DNA of 64,000 bases from Siminovitchia terrae (GTDB lineage: Bacteria; Bacillota; Bacilli; Bacillales; Bacillaceae_C): positions 62,001-126,000 of the forward strand of contig NZ_QYTW02000001.1 of NCBI RefSeq assembly GCF_003605405.2, written 5' to 3'. This document shows positions 57,226-64,000 of the stretch, in pieces (the stretch's first letter is position 1; the number at the start of each line of letters is the position of its first letter). Position numbers and translations under genes: made by a program. A model generated the notes under the pieces. It was given only the letters and a program-made list of their open reading frames with translations. It was not told where the DNA came from and did not search any database.

Positions 57226-58287
57226 TTATAAAATAAGCAACTCTTTCGTTGAGTGTGTCAGCCTTTCGTTGCCAGAATCTGTGATCAGTATGTCATCCTC
57301 AATTCTGACCCCACCGATTTGCGGCAGATAGATGCCTGGCTCGACCGTGACAGTCATTCCTGGAACAAGCTTCCCCTTCGACCTCGGGGAGAGTCCCGGA
57401 CCTTCATGAACCTCAAGGCCAATTCCATGCCCCAAGGAATGTCCAAAATATTCACCATAACCATTTTCGGAAATCAAATCTCTTGCAATCGCATCCGCTT
57501 CAATTCCCGTCATGCCTGGTTTTATTTTTTCCACCGCTTCCATTTGTGCTTCAAGAACAATTTGATAAATTTCTTTCAATTGCTCAGAAGGCTCACCTAC
57601 TGCTACCGTACGAGTAATATCTGATATATATCCTTTATGAAGTGCTCCGTAATCCAAAGTAACAAAATCACCTGATTCAATCACCTTTTCGGTCGCTACA
57701 CCATGAGGCAACGCAGACCTCCAACCAGAAGCAACGATAATATCAAAAGATGAAGAACTTGCTCCACATTTTCTCATGAAAAACTCAAGTTCATTGGAAA
57801 TCTCAATTTCACGAACTCCCGGCTTAAGATAGTCAAGTATATGCTTAAAAGCCGCATCTGCAATATCCGCCGCTTCTTTGAGGATAGAAATTTCGCTTTC
57901 CGTTTTGATCATACGCTGCTTTTCTACCAGCTCAGAAACCGGGATCAGCTCCAACTGCAGCCCTTCCTCGTATTTCTTCCATTCTGAATAGGTAACAAAA
58001 TCCTGTTCAAAACCAAGTTTCTCAATTCCGTGCTTTTTCGTTTTTTCAGCTATTTTCTCAATGATTGATCCGCTGTGCTGAATCACTTCATACCCTTTAG
58101 CCTGATCTTCCGCTTGGCCGGTATACCTGAAATCGGTAATGAAATAAGCAGCCTCATTTGTAATCAAAGCAATTCCAGCTGTACCTGTAAAATTTGTTGC
58201 ATATCTGCGATTATGCGGACTTGTTATTAATAGTCCGTCAATGTCGAATTCGGTAAAGCACTTTCGTATTTGTTCGATTTTATCCAT
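57226..58287 (-). CDS. papA: Xaa-Pro aminopeptidase (YqhT, PapA-like)
   Basis: 353 residues. M24 metallopeptidase that removes an N-terminal residue before proline. Creatinase-like N-domain, then pita-bread fold with metal ligands in DYGALHKGYISDITRT, GHSLGHGIGLEVHEGP, TVEPGIYLP and GVRIEDD. Precedes efp as in many bacilli; the two are probably cotranscribed. Confidence 0.94.
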   Translation of the reverse strand: MDKIEQIRKCFTEFDIDGLLITSPHNRRYATNFTGTAGIALITNEAAYFITDFRYTGQAEDQAKGYEVIQHSGSIIEKIAEKTKKHGIEKLGFEQDFVTYSEWKKYEEGLQLELIPVSELVEKQRMIKTESEISILKEAADIADAAFKHILDYLKPGVREIEISNELEFFMRKCGASSSSFDIIVASGWRSALPHGVATEKVIESGDFVTLDYGALHKGYISDITRTVAVGEPSEQLKEIYQIVLEAQMEAVEKIKPGMTGIEADAIARDLISENGYGEYFGHSLGHGIGLEVHEGPGLSPRSKGKLVPGMTVTVEPGIYLPQIGGVRIEDDILITDSGNERLTHSTKELLIL

Positions 58288-58419
58288 TATTATTCTCTCC
58301 CGGAATATAAGCTTTTCCCCTTAAAAACAGGGCTTTTTGTAGGCAAGAAGAAATAGGAATGTTCTGGCATAAACAGTTTAACATAAAAGAATGGAAAAAA
58401 CATGAATAAATATAGCCAG

Positions 58420-58902
58420 TCATTGTTTTAATTTCAACTGCTTTAAATAGATAAACTCCTCATATTCATAGGAAATGGAATATCCAATAAATACTCCATA
58501 TAATATAAAGGTGCTTAGTCCAGTCAAAATTGAATTTAAATCATATTCTAATATTGACTTCGTTCCAGGAAATAGCGGATATAGTACGAGGAAGACAAAT
58601 AGGAACAAAATCACCCCGTAGGATCCCCCCCACCAGAATGACTTTCTTTTTCGCAGTACTCCATAATAAAGCAACGCTGTCAATATGGAAAGGGCTCCAT
58701 ATAATAAAACTGCGAGCAGCATGCCCGTCCAGCCGTCCTTCCACTCCCCATCCCAAAGAGCCAGGATAATACCAGGAGTAATTTCAGTAAAATTCAAGTA
58801 GTGACCAAGGTAGCCCATTAGACTTCCAAGGACCCCTGCAGTAAACCCTGTGATGATTGCCATTGTTATGAGTGACATTGCATAATAATTTTTTTCTTGC
58901 AT
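58420..58902 (-). CDS. yqhR: YqhR family membrane protein
   Basis: 160 residues from the ATG at 58902 (RBS GAGGTGG). Four membrane helices (about 8-30, 48-68, 75-95 and 110-130) and a charged C-terminus. Function unknown. Next to papA and efp, as in B. subtilis. The 58288-58419 gap holds nothing I can name. Confidence 0.85.
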   Translation of the reverse strand: MQEKNYYAMSLITMAIITGFTAGVLGSLMGYLGHYLNFTEITPGIILALWDGEWKDGWTGMLLAVLLYGALSILTALLYYGVLRKRKSFWWGGSYGVILFLFVFLVLYPLFPGTKSILEYDLNSILTGLSTFILYGVFIGYSISYEYEEFIYLKQLKLKQ

Positions 58903-58950
58903 AAATACCACCTCATTCTTAGCATGTCCTTTATGTCTAATTTGTTTCAT

Positions 58951-59257
58951 ATCGCTTATTTGGCTGGTGAAATTTACAATCTTTTAGTAAAATAGAGTTA
59001 AGATATTGAGTAAAAACATGCGTAAATTTAATTTTTAAATGTAGATACATTCTTTTTTGCCCTGGGTGTTCATGTCCAGGGTACAATTCTCTTCTATAAC
59101 CAAAGTAAACTTACCTTATAACCCGCTTTAATTGTTTAAAAGATGATTTTTGGTGGAAAAGGAAATACAGTTGATTCTTTTAAAACTCAACTCTGATGAT
59201 GTATAAAGGATGTTCTTTTTGGGAAAGATATCCACTATTCCCGAGGAGGTGGCGCTC
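58951..59257. other. Intergenic stretch between yqhR and yqhP
   Basis: No gene seen. CCCTGG (59060-59065) and CCAGGG (59076-59081) make a small inverted repeat inside GCCCTGGGTGTTCATG, without a T run on either strand. Confidence 0.4.
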
Positions 59258-59611
59258 TTGAAAGTACGGAATTGGATCATAAGCGGAATATTTATTTTTG
59301 CGGTAATCGGATTGGGCTCTTATTTAATTAACAACCCTGTTGGTTTGTTTAAACAACTATTGTTTATGGGAGCGGCTGTTGCTGCCGTATTTATCATCTA
59401 TCGCATTTGGACAAATAGGTCCCAAGGCGGCAAAGAAAAAAATGCGTTTGCCAAAGCTGCTAAACAATCTAAATTGCGGGCGAAAAAACGAAAGTCCGCT
59501 TCGCAATCAACCAACCATTTCCGAAATCGTCCGCTTCGCAAAAGGTCGACTGCCCACTTGACCGTAATAGAGGGAAAGAAAAGCAAGAAAAAAGACAGAG
59601 CCATATTTTAA
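59258..59611 (+). CDS. yqhP: YqhP/SA1362 family protein
   Basis: 117 residues from the TTG at 59258, eight bases after GAGGAGGTGG; upstream in-frame codons lack such a site. Two N-terminal membrane helices (about 5-22 and 30-50) and a very basic tail (KLRAKKRKSAS, KKSKKKD). Function unknown; conserved in bacilli and staphylococci. Confidence 0.82.
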   Translation: MKVRNWIISGIFIFAVIGLGSYLINNPVGLFKQLLFMGAAVAAVFIIYRIWTNRSQGGKEKNAFAKAAKQSKLRAKKRKSASQSTNHFRNRPLRKRSTAHLTVIEGKKSKKKDRAIF

Positions 59612-59635
59612 TCTGTCTGTCTACCAAGTGGGGTA

Positions 59636-60520
59636 TTAATATGTCCATGTTTTTAGGAACTGCTCGGCCCTTACCCGCCCTTTTCTCAAAAGGGCTTCTT
59701 TTTTTTCTTCACTTATTGTAAATTCCGCTGCAAATGTTTCTTCCGTCGGAATAAAGATGATATTACGTTCATGTTTTCTTGAAATATATCTTGCGTCATG
59801 TGCATCTTTCATTGTATGAAACAATGATTCGAATAGCTGAAGACCATTCCTAATCTTTCGTTTTGGCTGCTGTTCCATGCGACGGCTCAATTTTATTCCA
59901 ATAACTGGTCTCAATTGCTTCTGATTCTCCTTTTGAAAAAGCCAGATTGGGAAATTACTCAATATTCCTCCATCTACGATAACATTTGTACCACTCAGCG
60001 AGCGCAGCTTGACCGGTTCAAAGAAATAAGGGATACTGCAGCTCATTCGGATGGCACGTGCAACTGGATAAGTTTCCTTAGGAATACCGTATTGTTCCAA
60101 ATCATCCGGAAGAACAAGCATCCTTCCAGTAGATAAATCGCTCGCAATGACTCTCAATGTTTCAGGCGGCAAGTCTTTAAATGTATAGATTCCTTTCCTA
60201 GCCAGCATCTTGCCAAGCCATTCCTCCAGTAAATCCCCACGATATAAGCCCATCCTAAAATAAAGAAAGAGCCACTTTGTCAAATGAAAAGGCAGTAACG
60301 TCTTGCGTTGGTCCAGTAAATCACTCATATCCATTTCCTTCATCATATCAGCCATCTCTTTGCTGGAATATCCGGCTGCTATCAAAGACGCAATGATGGC
60401 ACCTGCACTCGTGCCAGACACTCTTTTAAAGGTAAAGCCCCTCTGCTCCAAAACCTCATATGCCCCGATCAAAGCGACCCCTTTGATTCCCCCTCCGGAG
60501 AACACGCCGTCAATCTCCAT
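59636..60520 (-). CDS. yqhO: Patatin-like phospholipase family protein (YqhO)
   Basis: 294 residues from the ATG at 60520. Ser-Asp dyad hydrolase: oxyanion loop GGGIKG near residue 10, nucleophile in GTSAG, and catalytic Asp in VDGGILSNFP. No signal peptide, so probably cytoplasmic. Natural lipid substrate unknown. Convergent with yqhP. Confidence 0.88.
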   Translation of the reverse strand: MEIDGVFSGGGIKGVALIGAYEVLEQRGFTFKRVSGTSAGAIIASLIAAGYSSKEMADMMKEMDMSDLLDQRKTLLPFHLTKWLFLYFRMGLYRGDLLEEWLGKMLARKGIYTFKDLPPETLRVIASDLSTGRMLVLPDDLEQYGIPKETYPVARAIRMSCSIPYFFEPVKLRSLSGTNVIVDGGILSNFPIWLFQKENQKQLRPVIGIKLSRRMEQQPKRKIRNGLQLFESLFHTMKDAHDARYISRKHERNIIFIPTEETFAAEFTISEEKKEALLRKGRVRAEQFLKTWTY

Positions 60521-60591
60521 TTTTGTGCCGCCCTTCTTCAATGTTGTCTCTATATGATATTAGGGAAGGGCATGAACTAAGAACGGCTAAA

Positions 60592-60733
60592 GATAAGAAA
60601 AGCGAAAGGTGCGCAGCTTTAGGGGAAAAGGACAAGACGAATTTTGATGGGAGAGTTCCTCAAAGCTCATTTCAATTACATCGTGAAAAAGCTTCCTTTG
60701 AATAAAAACTTTCTACAACAAGTTATCAAAGAA
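60592..60733. repeat. Truncated 140-bp-family repeat between yqhO and nrdJ
   Basis: TAAGAAAAGCGAAAGGTGCG at 60594 matches the left end of the family and then decays. No gene here. Confidence 0.5.
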
Positions 60734-60763
60734 AAGAGCCGGCCAATTGAACGGCCAGCTCTT
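60734..60763 (-). terminator. Terminator of nrdJ
   Basis: AAGAGCTGGCC / GGCCGGCTCTT (one mismatch) followed by TTCTTTG on the minus strand. Confidence 0.8.
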
Positions 60764-60770
60764 CCATCAT

Positions 60771-63326
60771 TTAAATTCCGCATTTTAATTGCGCATTACA
60801 ATTATCACATGTATTACAACCGCCGATTTCTTTAACTTGTCCTTTTCGGCAGACAGGACATGTATTCCCCAGCTCCGAACCGATTGTAACGCTGGTAGAT
60901 CTCAGATCCTGAATTGTATCGACTAGAACAACAGGGCGATCATCCTGCTTCTCGTCTTTTTCTTCATCAAAAGTATTTTCTTCCGCTTTTAATGTGAGTA
61001 CTTGGGAATCACGGCTGCCGTCTACATAGACTGTGCCGCCTTTTGCTCCTCCCTTGTACAGACGCTCATATACCGCTTCAACCTGCTCCACTGAATATCC
61101 TTTTGGCGCATTAACTGTTTTGGAAATGGAGCTGTCGATCCATCTTTGGATAACACATTGTACATCAGCATGCGCTTCAGGAGAAAGCCCCATGGCTGTA
61201 ACAAACCAGTTTGGCAAGCGATCCTCATCTGCCTCTGGATGTTCTTTCAAATAATCTTGTACAATATCTGCCTTGACTTCAATAAACTTTCCAAGCCTTC
61301 CGCTTCGGTAATAGGTGAAGGAGAAATATGGCTCAAGACCTGTTGAGCATCCGATCATTGTTCCTGTTGAACCTGTAGGCGCAACTGTCAGCAAGTGAGA
61401 ATTCCGGATTCCATGTTCCTTGATGGCTTCATGGATGTCTTTCGGCATTCTCTTCATATAACCTGTTTGGGTAAAGGCTTCACGAAGCTTTGCTGTTTCT
61501 TCCACGTTTTCGCCATTCAAAAACGGGAAGCTGCCCTTTTCTTTAGCCAATTCTACTGACTCCCGATAAGCAGTCGTAGCGATCACCTCAAACACTTTGT
61601 CAACAAGCTCATTACCCTCCGAAGATCCATATTCCTTTTCACAATAGATGAGCAAATCTGCAAGGCCCATAACGCCAAGTCCGACACGGCGTTCTCCAAG
61701 TGCCTGCTTCTTATTTTCTTCAAGGAAATACGGCGTCGCATCAATGACATTATCCTGCATACGAACGCCGACTTTGACAGTCTGCTTCAATCTTTCATAG
61801 TCGACTTTCTTGTTTTTACGATCCACCATCTCCGCAAGATTAACAGCTGCAAGGTTACACACAGAGAATGGAGCCAAAGGCTGTTCACCGCATGGGTTCG
61901 TTGCCACTACTTTTTGGCCGTAGGCCTTTGCGTTTGTCATTTCATTGGCATTGTCAATAAAGAATATACCCGGTTCAGCAGAATAGGTTGCACAAATATT
62001 GATAAGATTCCAAAGCTCCTTCGCTTTGATCTTCCTGTATGTTCTCACTTTATAACCAAGCTTTTTCCATTCGCGCACATCGCCGACTTCCTGCCATTTC
62101 TCATTGTATGCCTTCATTTCGTCCTCGTTATAATTTTCAACATCCGGGAAACAAAGCTCGTACTCTTCGTCATTTTCAACAGCATCCATGAATTCATTCG
62201 TAATGCAGACAGAAATATTGGCTCCAGTTAAAAACTCAGGATTATGGACAGAATATGTGCCGCCTTCTTTCAGCTTCTCATCTGCGTTGCGGAAAATTTC
62301 TTCACTGAAACCGCCATATCCAGGGATCTTTCTATAATTCAGTACTCCTTGATACATTGCTTCCTCTGCTGGCGTCAACGGAGTAAATTTCAATTTGTCT
62401 TTAGCATGCTTTTTAATGACCGGATCGTTTGTATTCTCAATTAAAAAGCGCAATATTCTTGGATTCTGCATCTTGGAAATGATAAATTCAACAATATCAG
62501 GGTGCCAGGATGCAAGCATGATCATCTGAGCTCCACGGCGGGATCCACCCTGTTCTACAAGATGAGTAAGCTTGGCAATATCATCAAGCCAGGAAACTGA
62601 TCCTGATGATTTGCCGTTTACGCCCCGTGCAAGTGTATTCCGCGGCCTTAAAGTTGAACCGTTCGTGCCAACGCCTCCGCCGCGGCTCATGATTTCCATC
62701 ACTTGTTTTCTGTGTTCAGAAATGCCTTCGCGGGAATCCGCCACAAAAGGCATGACATAACAGTTAAAATAAGTAACATCTGTTCCTGCACCTGCTCCAT
62801 AGAGCACCCTGCCAGCCGGAACAAAATTTAAATTAACAAGCTCTTCATAGAACTTTTCAAACCATTCCTGTCTCTTCTCTTCCGTTTTTTCCACTGAAGC
62901 AAGGCCTGTTGCATTTCTTTTGGCAATTTGCTCATAAAAGACTTCAAGTGGTTTTTCGATGATATCAAGCGGACGGACGATGACTCCTGTTTCTTTTTCC
63001 TTTTCATCTTCCAACGCATTGAGGAATTCTTCTTCAACGATCACTGCAGCATTTTTTTCTTCCCAATCAATTGATTGGATGAATCCAAGCCCTCTCGCGG
63101 GAAATTTAGGGTCTTCTTTTATCGTCAAAACGACGAAATCACCAACTGATAAGGTGATTTTCTCCGTATCCTTATATGCATATCGGTCAATCATGACAAG
63201 CCGTGAAACACCTTTTTGAGTCAGTTTCATTTCAGGTGAAATTGGATGTACATGTTTGAATAATTGAATGTCTTCGTTGAGCCTTTCTATGTTTAAGCTT
63301 GTTTTTTTGGTAAATGCAACAGACAT
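60771..63326 (-). CDS. nrdJ: Adenosylcobalamin-dependent ribonucleotide reductase (class II)
   Basis: 851 residues. Reduces ribonucleotides to deoxyribonucleotides using an adenosylcobalamin-derived thiyl radical, with or without oxygen. Active-site segment ATNPCGEQPLAPFS near residue 480, SRGGGVGTNGSTLRPRNT near 215, and TVAPTGSTGTMIGCSTGLEP near 650; the end carries paired cysteines (CPVCRKGQ, CNTCDNC), a redox or zinc tail. B12 dependence matches mutAB. Two NrdR boxes lie upstream. No cobalamin riboswitch was seen. Confidence 0.95.
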   Translation of the reverse strand: MSVAFTKKTSLNIERLNEDIQLFKHVHPISPEMKLTQKGVSRLVMIDRYAYKDTEKITLSVGDFVVLTIKEDPKFPARGLGFIQSIDWEEKNAAVIVEEEFLNALEDEKEKETGVIVRPLDIIEKPLEVFYEQIAKRNATGLASVEKTEEKRQEWFEKFYEELVNLNFVPAGRVLYGAGAGTDVTYFNCYVMPFVADSREGISEHRKQVMEIMSRGGGVGTNGSTLRPRNTLARGVNGKSSGSVSWLDDIAKLTHLVEQGGSRRGAQMIMLASWHPDIVEFIISKMQNPRILRFLIENTNDPVIKKHAKDKLKFTPLTPAEEAMYQGVLNYRKIPGYGGFSEEIFRNADEKLKEGGTYSVHNPEFLTGANISVCITNEFMDAVENDEEYELCFPDVENYNEDEMKAYNEKWQEVGDVREWKKLGYKVRTYRKIKAKELWNLINICATYSAEPGIFFIDNANEMTNAKAYGQKVVATNPCGEQPLAPFSVCNLAAVNLAEMVDRKNKKVDYERLKQTVKVGVRMQDNVIDATPYFLEENKKQALGERRVGLGVMGLADLLIYCEKEYGSSEGNELVDKVFEVIATTAYRESVELAKEKGSFPFLNGENVEETAKLREAFTQTGYMKRMPKDIHEAIKEHGIRNSHLLTVAPTGSTGTMIGCSTGLEPYFSFTYYRSGRLGKFIEVKADIVQDYLKEHPEADEDRLPNWFVTAMGLSPEAHADVQCVIQRWIDSSISKTVNAPKGYSVEQVEAVYERLYKGGAKGGTVYVDGSRDSQVLTLKAEENTFDEEKDEKQDDRPVVLVDTIQDLRSTSVTIGSELGNTCPVCRKGQVKEIGGCNTCDNCNAQLKCGI

Positions 63327-63429
63327 TTTGCCAACTCCTTTATAAAAACGATTTGAAGAATGTTTATTGTGATTATGTATCTGTCATTGATAAAGTTACC
63401 ATATATATATCCTGAAAATCAATCCTTAA

Positions 63430-63477
63430 ACACAATATATTGATTTTTATTCAAAATATCTACACTACATATTGTGT
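63430..63477. promoter_or_regulatory. Paired NrdR boxes upstream of nrdJ
   Basis: ACACAATATATTGATT (63430-63445) and ACACTACATATTGTGT (63462-63477) match the NrdR consensus acaCwAtATaTwGtgt; starts are 32 bases apart, three helical turns, the usual spacing. NrdR should repress nrdJ when dATP is plentiful. Confidence 0.75.
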
Positions 63478-63684
63478 TTTCAGAAATAATTGATAACTTT
63501 TTGTCAAATCTTGAATATTGAGGATTTAAAAGAAAAAACAAGCGATTGATGGAAATTTACTCTTAAACCGATTTTATTCAACAATTTTAGACTTTTTCTT
63601 TTATTGACAGATAGCCCCGTCTATATATCCCTTATCTTCTACCAGCACATTCATTTTTCATAGACGAATATTCGGAGAAAACCT

Positions 63685-63713
63685 TTGATTCATTGTACAG
63701 TGACGAATATAAT
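63685..63713 (+). promoter_or_regulatory. SigA promoter of the rhodanese gene
   Basis: TTGATT, 17 bases, TATAAT, about 40 bases before the start codon. Confidence 0.65.
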
Positions 63714-63750
63714 ATATCATAGGGTTATTTACTAGAAAGGGGCTTTTACA

Positions 63751-64000
63751 TTGTCATTGCTTTATTCATTACTTATTATTTTGGGAGCTATTATCGCGTT
63801 TTCTCTGTTCAATTATTTTAAACAGAAAAAAATATTAAAAACGCTCACCCAAGATGAATTCCGTATCGGATATAGAAAAGCGCAGCTGATTGATGTCCGG
63901 GAACAGAAAGAATTTGATGGCGGACATATACTGGGGGCACGCAATATCCCAATGTCTCAATTAAAAATGAGAATGAAAGAGATCAGGAAAGATAAACCTG
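63751..64000 (+). CDS. yqhL: Rhodanese-like domain protein (YqhL), 5' part
   Basis: Starts at TTG behind GAAAGGGG (63735-63742) and runs off the window. One N-terminal membrane helix (SLLYSLLIILGAIIAFSLF), then a rhodanese domain beginning LTQDEFRIGYRKAQLIDVRE and GGHILGARNIPMSQL. The active-site loop lies outside the window. Membrane-anchored sulfurtransferase-like protein; function unknown. Confidence 0.85.
   Translation, partial: MSLLYSLLIILGAIIAFSLFNYFKQKKILKTLTQDEFRIGYRKAQLIDVREQKEFDGGHILGARNIPMSQLKMRMKEIRKDKP

Noticed and set aside
63327-63750. Cobalamin riboswitch for nrdJ
   Set aside because: No B12-box-like sequence or complex fold was recognised; NrdR boxes explain the region better.

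Overview
The window reads as a stretch of chromosome from an endospore-forming member of the Bacillaceae, outside the B. subtilis/B. cereus core groups. The evidence is the conserved order of spo0A, spoIVB, recN, ahrC, tlyA, dxs, ispA, xseB, xseA, folD, nusB, yqhY, accC, accB and spoIIIAH-AA, together with efp, papA, yqhR and the yqj genes. AGGAGG-type ribosome binding sites and frequent TTG/GTG starts fit. Most genes lie on the minus strand. No rRNA, tRNA or CRISPR array was seen.

Layout. (1) 1-5150 is accessory: the 3' part of a UvrX-type polymerase with YolD, then a holin-like type I toxin gene that appears to be split by about 3 kb of foreign DNA carrying a broken tyrosine integrase, an unknown protein and a membrane-anchored serine hydrolase. 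(2) 5150-16800 is the yqj region: SDR, MBL hydrolase, T-box-controlled proI, namA, rnz, yueI, dinB, a tripeptidase-like gene, propionyl-CoA carboxylase beta, methylmalonyl-CoA epimerase, prli42 and brxB. (3) 16990-30990 holds meaB-mutB-mutA, a FadR-type regulator with an MFS transporter, and a branched-chain 2-oxoacid dehydrogenase cluster (bcd-lpdV-bkdAA-bkdAB-bkdB). (4) 31000-32300 is repeat DNA with a twelve-unit 59-bp tandem array. (5) 32300-48320 is the core sporulation, isoprenoid and fatty-acid block; between ispA and dxs it carries a long structured RNA recognised as OLE RNA and a gene for its probable membrane partner OapA. (6) 49060-54510 is the spoIIIA operon. (7) 54690-64000 holds aroK, aroD, efp, papA, yqhR, yqhP, yqhO, a B12-dependent ribonucleotide reductase and the start of a rhodanese gene.

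Metabolic logic: bcd plus the bkd complex turn valine and isoleucine into acyl-CoAs that yield propionyl-CoA; PCC-beta, epimerase and MutAB (with MeaB) carry propionyl-CoA to succinyl-CoA. MutAB and NrdJ both need adenosylcobalamin, so B12 is a recurring dependency.

Two intergenic repeat families are the most unusual structural feature. A roughly 196-bp hairpin-rich element occurs five times, all in one orientation, one of them inside the bkd operon and two supplying the stop codon of the neighbouring gene. A second family of about 140 bp, with covarying terminal stems, occurs at several sites including inside the spoIIIA operon. The most interesting systems are the OLE RNA/OapA locus and the interrupted toxin locus. 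All calls come from reading the sequence; no database search was run.
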